49,129 nt of DNA, taken from an uncultured Candidatus Actinomarina sp. (GTDB lineage Bacteria > Actinomycetota > Acidimicrobiia > Actinomarinales > Actinomarinaceae). Position numbers and translations under genes: made by a program. Below are positions 1-7,738 of this stretch, piece by piece. How positions within the stretch are numbered: the stretch's first letter is position 1; each line of letters opens with the position of its first letter. Under the pieces are notes generated by a model that saw nothing but the letters and a program-made list of their open reading frames with translations, did no database searches and was not told the DNA's origin. The stretch is taken from positions 1 to 49,129 of the forward strand of contig CABYIX010000009.1 of NCBI GenBank assembly GCA_902519215.1, in the 5' to 3' direction.

Positions 1-217
1 AGATTCTTTCAACACCAACTCCAAAAGAGAGTTTTCTTACGGTAATTGATTTATTGACGCCAACACCATTAACAGCAATTATCACACCTTCAAAGGTTTG
101 AATTCTTTCCCTATTTCCTTCTGAAACTTTAACATTAACTTTGACGGTGTCTCCTGATTTAAATGAAGGTAACTCATCTTTAATGTACGATTTTTCAATG
201 TTTTTTATTAAATCCAT
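1..217 (-). CDS. rplS: 50S ribosomal protein L19 (partial, C-terminus outside window)
   Basis: Translating leftward from the ATG at 217 gives 72 residues that read as the L19 N-terminus, with FKSGDTVKVNVKVSEGNRER, then the QTFEGVIIA strand and TVRKLSFGVGVERI, where the window ends. L19 sits at the 30S-50S interface of the ribosome. A GGAG Shine-Dalgarno lies just upstream of the start. It follows trmD by 37 bp, the usual trmD-rplS pair, and here it ends a transcript that begins with cofG. Identification is secure; the 3' end cannot be seen. Confidence 0.95.
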   Translation of the reverse strand, partial: MDLIKNIEKSYIKDELPSFKSGDTVKVNVKVSEGNRERIQTFEGVIIAVNGVGVNKSITVRKLSFGVGVERI

Positions 218-254
218 ATTCACTCCAAGGAAGAATTATATAAGTAAATATAGT

Positions 255-890
255 TTATATGTCTCTTAAATTATTCTTTTTCCAATTGTCTATTTCTTTG
301 TGATTTCCTGATAGAAGTACGTCTGGTACTTTATGGTCTTTATAGGTTTCTGGACGTGTATATACAGGAAAATCTTTTTGATTATTAACAAAAGTTTCAT
401 TAGTTAATGATTCAGGATTACCTAATACATTAGGAATTCTTCTTAAAATAGCTTCTAAAAGATACAATGCAGGAATTTCACCTCCAGAAACAACGGAATG
501 ACCTATTGATATCTCATAATCGGAGTGCATATCAATTACTCGCTGATCAAAACCTTCATACCTACCACAAATTAAATTAAGAGAATCATATTTAAGAAGC
601 TCTTGTATTAAATCTTCATTTAATTGTTGTCCAGAAGGTGTAAGAAAAACATTTTTTTTAGCTTCATTTTGTAAAATTGCATTATCCAAAGGCTCTGGCA
701 TTAAAACCATACCAGGACCTCCCCCATAAGGAGAGTCATCTACTTGCTTATATTCCCCTATTCCAAAATTACGAAGGTTAACAGTGGCAATTTCGATTAA
801 ATTATTTTTTAGAGCTTGATTAATTATTCCAACCTTTTTCCATTCCTCAATCAAATCAGGAAAAAGTGTAATCACTTTATATTTATTCAT
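255..890 (-). CDS. trmD: tRNA (guanine-N1)-methyltransferase TrmD, short and divergent
   Basis: TrmD uses SAM to methylate N1 of G37 in tRNAs, which prevents frameshifting. Family motifs are present: DDSPYGGGPGM (51-61), ICGRYEGFDQRV (107-118), the knot region SIGHSVVSGGE (128-138) and VLLSGNHKEI near the end. The protein is 211 residues against about 240-255 usually, with a reduced C-terminal domain. Two positions look odd: the usual SIGDYVLSGGE has His-Ser for Asp-Tyr, and the position aligned to E. coli catalytic Asp169 (TEDSF) is Glu165 (TNETF). The start overlaps the end of cofH by 8 bp, so the two are probably translationally coupled. I expect it to be active, because TrmD is normally essential. 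Confidence 0.93.
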   Translation of the reverse strand: MNKYKVITLFPDLIEEWKKVGIINQALKNNLIEIATVNLRNFGIGEYKQVDDSPYGGGPGMVLMPEPLDNAILQNEAKKNVFLTPSGQQLNEDLIQELLKYDSLNLICGRYEGFDQRVIDMHSDYEISIGHSVVSGGEIPALYLLEAILRRIPNVLGNPESLTNETFVNNQKDFPVYTRPETYKDHKVPDVLLSGNHKEIDNWKKNNLRDI

Positions 891-2721
891 TTTTAGTGTG
901 AGCTTTTTCCATTTTTTTAAAATCTGTATACAGTGTATTTCTTAACATGGGTATTTTATTTTCGTTAGATATTATCTCAATAAACTGATTTTGAGTTGTT
1001 TCTTGACCGTGATCCGCACCTGAAGCACGACTAATATTTTCATTTATTAATGTTCCCCCAAGGTCATTAACTCCAGCATGTAAAAGTTTCCCTGCACCAT
1101 CATGACCTAACTTAACCCAACTTGCTTGTATATTATCTACGCTGTTATGAAAAAATATTCTTGCGAGGGCATGAATGAGGACTACTTCATCCCATGTGGG
1201 TCCAGGCATGCTTTTACCCTGCAAGTATATTGGTGAACCCATGTGTACAAAAGGAAGAGGAACAACCTCTGTAAAACCTCCTGTAGTTGACTGGATATCT
1301 CTTATTAATTTAAAATGATTCACCCAAGATTTAACATCATCAATATGTCCAAACATAATTGTTGCAGTAGATTTAATTCCTAAACTGTGAGCAACTTCCA
1401 TAACGTAAGCCCATTGAGAAGAGGTTATTTTATCTGGACATAAATATTTCCTAACCCTGTCGTCGAGTATTTCAGCTGCAGTGCCAGGAAGCGTATTTAA
1501 ACCTGCGTCCCTAAGCATTTCCAAGTATTCCTCTACTGGAGTGTTAATAGTTTCAGCACCTTGCCATATTTCTAAAGGGGTAAATCCATGTATATGTAAA
1601 TCGGGTACTGCATTTTTTATTTGCTGAATCATAGACATATAAAATTCGCCAGTATATTCGGGATGAATACCGCCTTGAAGACAAACCTCAGAAGCACCCA
1701 TTTCGTATGCTTCTACTGACCTGTCTACAATCTCTGGAATATCAATAGAATAAGGTTTCTCTTTCAAATTTAAACTATTAGGCCCTTTTGAGAATCCACA
1801 AAACCCACATTTGTAATAGCATTGATTTGTGTAGTTAATATTTCTATTCTTAACAAAACTTACTTTATTTCCATTCTTTTCAAGGTTTAACTTATTGGCG
1901 ACTTCTACAATATCATTTAATTTTGTACCAGATGTTCTAAATAACTTAAATAAATCATCTTCGCTTATAGGCTCTGAATTGTTAATTTTTTGAATAATTT
2001 CATCAAATACTTCATCTTTAAATTGAGAAAAATAATTATGTTCAAAATTAGCTAATTTATGTAAAGGAAGACCACTGCCAGGAGACCATTCAGTTTTTAC
2101 TCGCCTATAACCTCTTACATCTTTTGCATTAAGGTACCTAAAATATCTTTTTGAATCAAACAACTCTCTGGCTTCATCAATAGAAAAAAGAGGTGATAAG
2201 ACAGTTCTCTCGTAATAATTAAAACCAATGTGATTTTGGATTTCTAATATTTGCTCTGAACTCCAATCTCTTAGTAGAAGGTCATCTATTCCCTTATTAG
2301 ATAACAATAAAACTTCTTCTATCGAATCAGCATAACTACTAATTAAAAATTTATTTTTAGTTTTAATTGATTTAAAAAAAGCTATATCACTAACATTATT
2401 TATTAAAACAAAACCAGGATTCAATCTATCAATGACCTCAAGAGCATTTTCACGAGATCCTGAATGTTTATATATAAGCCTTTTACTCTCTGAGGTTTTA
2501 TAAGTTTTCCAGTTATTTTCATTAACTATCCACATATCACTATCAATCTCAATATTTTTAGATATAGTTTGAAACTCTTTACTGTGAATTAATTCAATAT
2601 CAACAGAGGTGTCTTCTTTGATTAAAAATGCTGATGTTCCTTCATTTTTTCTGGAGTTTAAATATATTTCATTGTCATTATCACAAGGTCGTATGCGCAA
2701 GTATGAAATATTTTTACTCAT
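883..2721 (-). CDS. cofH: CofH (7,8-didemethyl-8-hydroxy-5-deazariboflavin synthase subunit 2) with long N-terminal extension
   Basis: With CofG, CofH makes the deazaflavin chromophore Fo from tyrosine and a ribityl uracil, the first committed step to F420. The radical-SAM motif CYYKCGFC gives Cys301, Cys305 and Cys308, and the rest reads as CofH: CLQGGIHPEYTG, PGTAAEILDD, TATIMFGHIDD, TEVVPLPFVHMGSPIYL and NDLGGTLINE. I place the start at 2721 (MSKNISYL) because AGGGAAA precedes it and an upstream ATG would lie well inside cofG. Residues 1 to about 238 match neither CofG nor CofH. They hold strand-helix-like units (VLINN, FLISSYADSIEE, GIDDLLLRDW) that look faintly like part of a TIM barrel. 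It overlaps cofG by 8 bp upstream and trmD by 8 bp downstream. In many actinobacteria CofG and CofH are fused as FbiC; here they are separate. Confidence 0.93.
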   Translation of the reverse strand: MSKNISYLRIRPCDNDNEIYLNSRKNEGTSAFLIKEDTSVDIELIHSKEFQTISKNIEIDSDMWIVNENNWKTYKTSESKRLIYKHSGSRENALEVIDRLNPGFVLINNVSDIAFFKSIKTKNKFLISSYADSIEEVLLLSNKGIDDLLLRDWSSEQILEIQNHIGFNYYERTVLSPLFSIDEARELFDSKRYFRYLNAKDVRGYRRVKTEWSPGSGLPLHKLANFEHNYFSQFKDEVFDEIIQKINNSEPISEDDLFKLFRTSGTKLNDIVEVANKLNLEKNGNKVSFVKNRNINYTNQCYYKCGFCGFSKGPNSLNLKEKPYSIDIPEIVDRSVEAYEMGASEVCLQGGIHPEYTGEFYMSMIQQIKNAVPDLHIHGFTPLEIWQGAETINTPVEEYLEMLRDAGLNTLPGTAAEILDDRVRKYLCPDKITSSQWAYVMEVAHSLGIKSTATIMFGHIDDVKSWVNHFKLIRDIQSTTGGFTEVVPLPFVHMGSPIYLQGKSMPGPTWDEVVLIHALARIFFHNSVDNIQASWVKLGHDGAGKLLHAGVNDLGGTLINENISRASGADHGQETTQNQFIEIISNENKIPMLRNTLYTDFKKMEKAHTKNE

Positions 2722-3832
2722 TATTTTCCCTCGGGTAACCGTCAGTATCAATAATATTATTAATTTTTTCAAACATTGCTTCATTTAACCATTCTTTTTC
2801 AATAAATCGAGGATAAACTGGGAGCCTTTTTTTCAATATTTGATTTGAATTTATAACTTCCGTATTTAATTTTTGTAAATCAGGCCATAAATGATCTGGA
2901 TTAACCCAGTCAATAGTTAAAGGTGAAATGCCTCCTAAATCATTTATTCCGCTTTTTAAAAATAAAGTTATATCTGGAGAAAGATTTGGTGGAACCTGGA
3001 TTGAAATATGACTAGGAACAAAAATTCTAGTAGTAGCAATAATTCTCAAATACAAATCATTCGTTACTTCAGCATTGTTTCTCATCAATGTATTAAGTTT
3101 TGCTCTAAAATTCTGTAAAATTATTTCTTGAATAGCTGGATTATTTTTTGATACATTGATTATTTCCTCAATATCATTTATTAGCTCATCTTTAGTTTCG
3201 GTTAGTCCTAATAGTAAACCTGTGGTCATCGGGTATTTAACTTCTAGAGCATTTTTTAATGTTTCTAATCTTAAGTCAACATACTTAGTTGTTGTTTTAT
3301 AATGCGGTTTTCCTTTTGAGTAAATATCTTTTGAGAAACTTTCAATCATTATGCCACCCGAAGGTGAGTAGAGTTTCAAATCGCTGATTTCCTGCTTCGA
3401 CATCAAGCCTGGGTTAGCGTGAGGAAGAATATTATAAGTTTTATTAACTTCCTTCATGCAATTAATTAAATACTGGTGAGTTGATTCATAACCTAAATCA
3501 TTTAGTTGGTCTTTTGCGGCTTTCCACTTTATCTCCGGTTTGTCACCTAGAGTGAAAAGAGCCTCATAGCAACCTATAGCATCTCCGGCTTTAGCAATAC
3601 TCAACACATCATTTATTGATAGGTATTCACCACCATCATTAGGAGATTTTACAAACGTACAATAAGCACATTTGTCTCTACACATAGTTGTTAGTGGAAT
3701 AAAAACTTTAGGACTATAAGTTATAGTTTTACCGAAATGTTCTATTTTTTTCTGATGTGACTCTTCAATTAATTCACTTGTAGGAATATCGCCAAATATA
3801 AAATCATTGATATTTTTGGTTATATTTATCAT
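2714..3832 (-). CDS. cofG: CofG (Fo synthase subunit 1, radical SAM)
   Basis: CofG is the radical-SAM partner of CofH in Fo synthesis for coenzyme F420. The 372-residue protein has the CX3CX2C cluster motif CRDKCAYC (Cys51, 55, 58), the family segment EALFTLGDKPE, HANPGLMS, and GGISPLTIDWVNPDHLWPDL near the C-terminus, all typical of CofG. It is the first gene of a minus-strand transcript cofG-cofH-trmD-rplS and overlaps cofH by 8 bp. Upstream it faces gapX across 72 bp. I see no clear Shine-Dalgarno and no convincing -10 at leaderless distance, so its promoter is unassigned. Confidence 0.95.
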   Translation of the reverse strand: MINITKNINDFIFGDIPTSELIEESHQKKIEHFGKTITYSPKVFIPLTTMCRDKCAYCTFVKSPNDGGEYLSINDVLSIAKAGDAIGCYEALFTLGDKPEIKWKAAKDQLNDLGYESTHQYLINCMKEVNKTYNILPHANPGLMSKQEISDLKLYSPSGGIMIESFSKDIYSKGKPHYKTTTKYVDLRLETLKNALEVKYPMTTGLLLGLTETKDELINDIEEIINVSKNNPAIQEIILQNFRAKLNTLMRNNAEVTNDLYLRIIATTRIFVPSHISIQVPPNLSPDITLFLKSGINDLGGISPLTIDWVNPDHLWPDLQKLNTEVINSNQILKKRLPVYPRFIEKEWLNEAMFEKINNIIDTDGYPRENNE

Positions 3833-3904
3833 AAACTACTTTTTTAAGCTATATTATTACTTGATTGTAACAAGATGTTGCAAAAATAATTATTAGGAAA
3901 ATAA

Positions 3905-4906
3905 ATGACAAAAGTTTCACTTTTAGGATTTGGAAGAATAGGTAGAGATTTATTTAGACAATCTATTTCCAATGATGATATAAAAATAATTTCAATTTCA
4001 GACACAGCTGACAAGAAAAATCTTATTTACCTTCTTAAGTATGACTCAATATATGGAAAGCTAGACGCAACAATTGAAGAATCTGAAAATGGAATCATTG
4101 TTAACGGAAATGAAATTCTCTTCAATAATTGGAAAGATTCAACAGAAGTAGATTGGAAATCTTTAAATACTGATGTTGTAATTCTTGCTACTGGTAAGCC
4201 CCAAATGATTGATGAAATTAAAGGACACATCGATAAAGGTTGTAAAAAAGTATTAATAGCTTCTACACCAATGGAATTTGGTGATGTACAAATATATATT
4301 CCTGGTGCAAATGATGATAAAGTTGACTTCACAGAGAGTTCCTTTTCATTAGGGTCAAATACTGCAAATGCAGTCTCGCCAATATTGAAACATCTAGACG
4401 AAAAAGTTGGAATTAAGCGTGCGTTCTTAACTACCGTACATGGATACTCAAACTCTAATAGACTGGCAGATGTTGCTGGAGAGGGATTCAGATTAAATAG
4501 AGCTGCTGGAGAAAATATCATACCCAGTATTACTAAATCTTCTGATGTAATAGTTGAGGTACTTCCAGAATTCAAAAATAAAGTAGCTTCATCATCAATG
4601 ACAGTTCCAGTACCTGATGGAAGTACTGTTGATTTAACCATTGACTTAGAAAAAGAAACATCTATTGAAGAAATAAATGGACTCATAGAGGATATGTCTA
4701 AAAATATTTTGAAAGACATAATAGGTATTACCTATGATCCTATAGTTTCCTCAGATGTAGTCAGAAGCACACTTTCTGGTCTAGTAGATGGTCTTGCCAC
4801 AATGGGGATTAATAATAAAAAAATTAAATTAATTATTTGGTTTGATAATGGATGGGGATATGCAGCACGAATTATTGATACACTAAAAAAATTGGATATG
4901 GAGTAA
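3905..4906 (+). CDS. GAPDH-like protein lacking the catalytic cysteine
   Basis: This 333-residue protein has the full GAPDH fold: Rossmann start GFGRIGRDLFRQ (8-19), TTVHGYS with catalytic-type His179, PVPDGSTVDL, and WFDNGWGYAARIID at the end. The active-site segment, normally SNASCTTNC, reads SLGSNTANA, so the catalytic cysteine position (152, in register with Cys152 of the next gene) is Asn, encoded AAT at 4358-4360. The phosphate-binding segment is altered too: STGAAKAVG is replaced by SITKSSDVI. It therefore cannot form the thiohemiacetal used by GAPDH. Possible roles are a regulatory or scaffold subunit, or a different reaction. An AGGAAAA Shine-Dalgarno precedes the ATG, and the next gap gene starts 2 bp after its stop, so co-expression is likely. 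Confidence 0.88.
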   Translation: MTKVSLLGFGRIGRDLFRQSISNDDIKIISISDTADKKNLIYLLKYDSIYGKLDATIEESENGIIVNGNEILFNNWKDSTEVDWKSLNTDVVILATGKPQMIDEIKGHIDKGCKKVLIASTPMEFGDVQIYIPGANDDKVDFTESSFSLGSNTANAVSPILKHLDEKVGIKRAFLTTVHGYSNSNRLADVAGEGFRLNRAAGENIIPSITKSSDVIVEVLPEFKNKVASSSMTVPVPDGSTVDLTIDLEKETSIEEINGLIEDMSKNILKDIIGITYDPIVSSDVVRSTLSGLVDGLATMGINNKKIKLIIWFDNGWGYAARIIDTLKKLDME

Positions 4907-4908
4907 AT

Positions 4909-5904
4909 ATGGGAAATATTGCAATTAATGGTTTCGGTAGAATTGGGAGATCAATTCTAAGAATTATAATAGAAAACAATTCACCATTGAATGTTGTAGC
5001 CATTAATGATTTAGGAAACTATGACAATTTAGCTTATTTACTAAAGCATGATTCAGTAATGGGAGTTTTAGATGCAGATGTATCTGTAGAAGGTAATAAA
5101 TTAAAAGTAAATGATCGAACTATTGAACTTGTTTCAATAAAAAGTCCTAAAGATTTGCCATGGAAAGAACATAATGTCGACGTAGTCATTGAATCTACTG
5201 GAATATTTAGAGACAATAAATCCCTCAATATGCATATTGAAGCTGGAGCAAAAAAAGTTCTACTTACTGTACCACCCAAAGATGAAATTGATGCAACAAT
5301 CGTCTTGGGAGTAAATAATAACGACTTAAATGATGATGATAAAATCGTTTCAAATGCTTCATGTACTACAAATTGCCTAGCGCCTATTGCTAAAGTTCTT
5401 AATGATAATTTTGGAATTAAATCAGGATTGATGACTACTATTCATGCCTACACCAATGATCAAGCCCTAGCTGAAACAACACACAGTGATTTCAGAAGAG
5501 GAAGGAGTGCTACACAAAATATTATCCCAACTTCTACTGGAGCAGCTAAGGCAGTGGGAATGGTACTACCTGAATTAAATGGAAAACTTGATGGTATGGC
5601 AATGAGAGTTCCTGTTCCCGATGGTAGTGTTGTTGATTTAGTTGTTGAACTTGAGAAAAATGTAACTATTGAAGAAGTGAATTCTGCAATTAAAAAAGCT
5701 TCTGAGGGTGAGCTAAAAGGCATCTTGGAGTATTCAGAAATTCCACTTGTATCAACCGACATTCTTAATAATCCACACTCAAGCATATATGATGCATCGT
5801 CAACTCAGCTTTTAGATAACAATCATTTAAAAGTTGTTTGCTGGTACGACAATGAGTGGGGCTACTCAAATAGAGTGGTTGATTTAATAAAGGAGCTACT
5901 CTAA
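4909..5904 (+). CDS. gap: glyceraldehyde-3-phosphate dehydrogenase
   Basis: A canonical 331-residue phosphorylating GAPDH converting glyceraldehyde-3-phosphate, phosphate and NAD+ to 1,3-bisphosphoglycerate in the cytosol. It shows INGFGRIGRSILR, SNASCTTNCLAP with catalytic Cys152, TTIHAYTNDQ with His179, DFRRGRSATQNIIPTSTGAA for the phosphate sites, and WYDNEWGYSNRVVDL. It starts 2 bp after the Cys-less paralogue and is followed 3 bp later by a RidA-family gene. The common gap-pgk-tpiA arrangement is absent. This copy should carry the glycolytic activity. Confidence 0.97.
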   Translation: MGNIAINGFGRIGRSILRIIIENNSPLNVVAINDLGNYDNLAYLLKHDSVMGVLDADVSVEGNKLKVNDRTIELVSIKSPKDLPWKEHNVDVVIESTGIFRDNKSLNMHIEAGAKKVLLTVPPKDEIDATIVLGVNNNDLNDDDKIVSNASCTTNCLAPIAKVLNDNFGIKSGLMTTIHAYTNDQALAETTHSDFRRGRSATQNIIPTSTGAAKAVGMVLPELNGKLDGMAMRVPVPDGSVVDLVVELEKNVTIEEVNSAIKKASEGELKGILEYSEIPLVSTDILNNPHSSIYDASSTQLLDNNHLKVVCWYDNEWGYSNRVVDLIKELL

Positions 5905-5907
5905 AAA

Positions 5908-6324
5908 ATGGATGAAGTGTTACCTGTACCTCCTAAAGCCATTGGGAACTATGTTACGTACAAAAAATCAGGGAATCTTATATTCACTTCAGGACATGTT
6001 CCAATTAGTGATAACAAGCAATATATTGGTAAAGTACCAAATGATATTTCCATAGATGATGCTTATCTAGCTGCAGCTTTATGTGCTGAACTGACAATAT
6101 CAACGTTACAAGCAAATACTGATATTAAAAAACTTCAACCCTTAAATGTCGTTGGTTTTGTTAATGCTGATGAAACTTTTGAAGATCATGCAAAGGTCTT
6201 AAATGGTTTTACAGATACATTAACAAATTATTTTACAGAAAAAGCAACAAGATCAGCGGTAGGTGTTAAAAGTTTACCTCTCAATGTATGTGTAGAAGTT
6301 CAATGTATATTTAGCTATGAATAA
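5908..6324 (+). CDS. RidA/YjgF/UK114-family protein
   Basis: A 138-residue Rid-family protein. Members typically hydrolyse reactive enamines and imines made by PLP enzymes, as trimers in the cytosol. Support comes from LIFTSGHVPIS, the helix AALCAELTISTLQ, and the C-terminal signature TRSAVGVKSLPLNVCVEVQ, which includes the Arg that binds the substrate carboxylate in RidA. It starts 3 bp after gap and overlaps the next gene by 8 bp, so it belongs to the gapX-gap operon. Whether it is true RidA or another Rid subfamily cannot be decided by eye. Confidence 0.88.
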   Translation: MDEVLPVPPKAIGNYVTYKKSGNLIFTSGHVPISDNKQYIGKVPNDISIDDAYLAAALCAELTISTLQANTDIKKLQPLNVVGFVNADETFEDHAKVLNGFTDTLTNYFTEKATRSAVGVKSLPLNVCVEVQCIFSYE

Positions 6325-7021
6325 GTTAATTGGAATTTCAACTGGCATTAAAAATGTTGATATGGCTCCAGGTAATATTCCATGTGTAGTTATTAACAAT
6401 GATTTTGTTAATTTGTGTAATAGTTATGGAAGTACAGCTGTAATTATTGGTCCCCAGAGTAACTTAAATGATATTAATATTTCTAACTTTGATGGACTTA
6501 TCGTTTCTGGTGGTGGTGATATAAATCCCAATGTATATGGACAAGACATAGGTGATAAAACAATTAGAATTTCAGACAGCAGAGATTCTACAGAATTAAA
6601 ACTTTTTAAATCAGCTGAAAAAAATAAGGTTAAAACTCTTGCTATATGCAGAGGACACCAATTATTAAATGTATACAAAAAAGGGACCCTGTATCAAGAT
6701 TTACATGATGCAGAATTTACTGATATTAATCATGATAAACCATTTGATGATGCGAGATCACACATTCATGATATTCATATAGATAAAAGTTCAAAACTGT
6801 ATTCTTTAGTTGGAGAGGAAAAAATAAGTGTTAATTCTATTCATCATCAAGGAATTAACTCACTTGGTAATGACTTGAAAATAACTGCTAAATCACCCGA
6901 TGGAGTCATAGAAGGCATTGAAACAACAAATGACTGGGATGCAATGGGAATTCAATGGCATCCAGAAAATATGGTAGATGACAAATACAGTAAATTAATT
7001 TTTGAATGGTTGTGTAGTTAA
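6317..7021 (+). CDS. class I glutamine amidotransferase-like hydrolase (peptidase C26, gamma-glutamyl-GABA hydrolase-like)
   Basis: The 234-residue protein has the nucleophile elbow AICRGHQLLNV with Cys111, the downstream GTLYQDLHD, the HDIHI and SIHHQGI segments, and the catalytic His-Glu in GIQWHPENM. These are the hallmarks of the peptidase C26/PuuD group, which cleaves gamma-glutamyl amides such as gamma-glutamyl-GABA. No synthetase domain is attached. It is the last gene of the gapX-gap-ridA operon, and its 3' end overlaps the 3' end of rimM by 27 bp on the opposite strand. The actual substrate is unknown. A link to the aminotransferase at 29957 through GABA is possible but speculative. 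Confidence 0.85.
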   Translation: MNKLIGISTGIKNVDMAPGNIPCVVINNDFVNLCNSYGSTAVIIGPQSNLNDINISNFDGLIVSGGGDINPNVYGQDIGDKTIRISDSRDSTELKLFKSAEKNKVKTLAICRGHQLLNVYKKGTLYQDLHDAEFTDINHDKPFDDARSHIHDIHIDKSSKLYSLVGEEKISVNSIHHQGINSLGNDLKITAKSPDGVIEGIETTNDWDAMGIQWHPENMVDDKYSKLIFEWLCS

Positions 7022-7525
7022 GTCCTCGTTTATAAGTTCTAAATTTCCATTTTTAAATTTAAAAAAGTTCCCATTATAAGGAATAGGAAAATCATCTATA
7101 CCTTTTACGTTACAAAAGATCATTTTATTTAAATATTGAAAACTAGAAAATACTTTACCATCAGGAGTTATCTCCGAACCTTTAAAGAAACCTGGCCATG
7201 GGAGATTATTTTCATCTATAAATTTGTTGATTAATTTTTTTGAAAGATATACATCTTCATCTCGTAAACCTTTTATAGACTCAATAGAATCAAAATTTAC
7301 AAATTTTATTAGATTTCTATCTTTAAGATGACTTTTGAATTTATCGACAATTAAGTTTTCATTGCCTACTCTTAATTCAATATTATTTAAATTTTGACTT
7401 CTAAAAAATATCTCAATATTTATATATTGAAAACCTTTTAATGAATGAGGTTTTCCTAATTTTCCAATATAAAAGAGATTGTTATTAGTCAATAAATTCG
7501 ACGCTTGATTGTAGTCCTTCTTCAT
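6995..7525 (-). CDS. rimM: 16S rRNA processing protein RimM
   Basis: RimM assists maturation of the 30S head by binding S19. The N-terminal RimM motif is clear in FYIGKLGKPHSLKGFQYI, followed by the mid-region IKFVNFDSIESIKGLRDEDVYL typical of the beta-barrel domain; the C-terminal PRC-like half is weakly conserved. At 176 residues the length is normal. The ATG at 7525 lies inside the KH gene (41-bp overlap) with no clear Shine-Dalgarno. A TTG at 7492, giving 165 residues, is an alternative start. The gene sits after rpsP and KH as in many bacteria, but trmD does not follow here. Confidence 0.88.
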   Translation of the reverse strand: MKKDYNQASNLLTNNNLFYIGKLGKPHSLKGFQYINIEIFFRSQNLNNIELRVGNENLIVDKFKSHLKDRNLIKFVNFDSIESIKGLRDEDVYLSKKLINKFIDENNLPWPGFFKGSEITPDGKVFSSFQYLNKMIFCNVKGIDDFPIPYNGNFFKFKNGNLELINEDLTTQPFKN

Positions 7526-7736
7526 CTGCAGCGGCTTGTGCTACGGTGCGAATCGCTCTAGCTACCCTTCCACGCTTACCTATGACTCTACCCATGTCGT
7601 CTGGTGAGGTTCTAACCTCAATAGAAACATTTTCATCATCAGAATCGGCAATATCTACTTTTACAGATTTAGGATCTTCAACAATCTGAGAAACGATGTA
7701 CTCAACAACATTTTTTACAATAGAACCTGAGGCCAT
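7485..7736 (-). CDS. khpA: KH-domain RNA-binding protein KhpA
   Basis: A single KH domain of 83 residues with the GXXG loop in MGRVIGKRGRVARAIRTVAQ, which contacts single-stranded RNA, and the N-terminal VEYIVSQIVEDPKSVKVDI typical of this family. It lies between rpsP (2 bp upstream) and rimM, the standard location for khpA in Gram-positive lineages. KhpA commonly partners with KhpB/Jag and affects ribosome biogenesis and cell division; no partner is visible in this window. Confidence 0.94.
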   Translation of the reverse strand: MASGSIVKNVVEYIVSQIVEDPKSVKVDIADSDDENVSIEVRTSPDDMGRVIGKRGRVARAIRTVAQAAADEEGLQSSVEFID

Positions 7737-7738
7737 AA

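Noticed and set aside
2719-2784. Upstream ATG for cofH adding 21 residues
   Set aside because: It lies in cofG with a hydrophobic Leu/Ile run unlike the rest. The ATG at 2721 has AGGGAAA upstream and gives the common short overlap.
3861-3890. -35/-10 promoter for gapX (TTGATT then AATAAT, 18-bp spacer)
   Set aside because: Such matches are expected by chance in this AT-rich stretch, and the -10 is poor.
4027-4719. 230-residue open frame antisense to the Cys-less GAPDH
   Set aside because: It mirrors a real GAPDH gene and its product is Ser/Pro/Ile-rich with no family motif; a shadow of codon bias.
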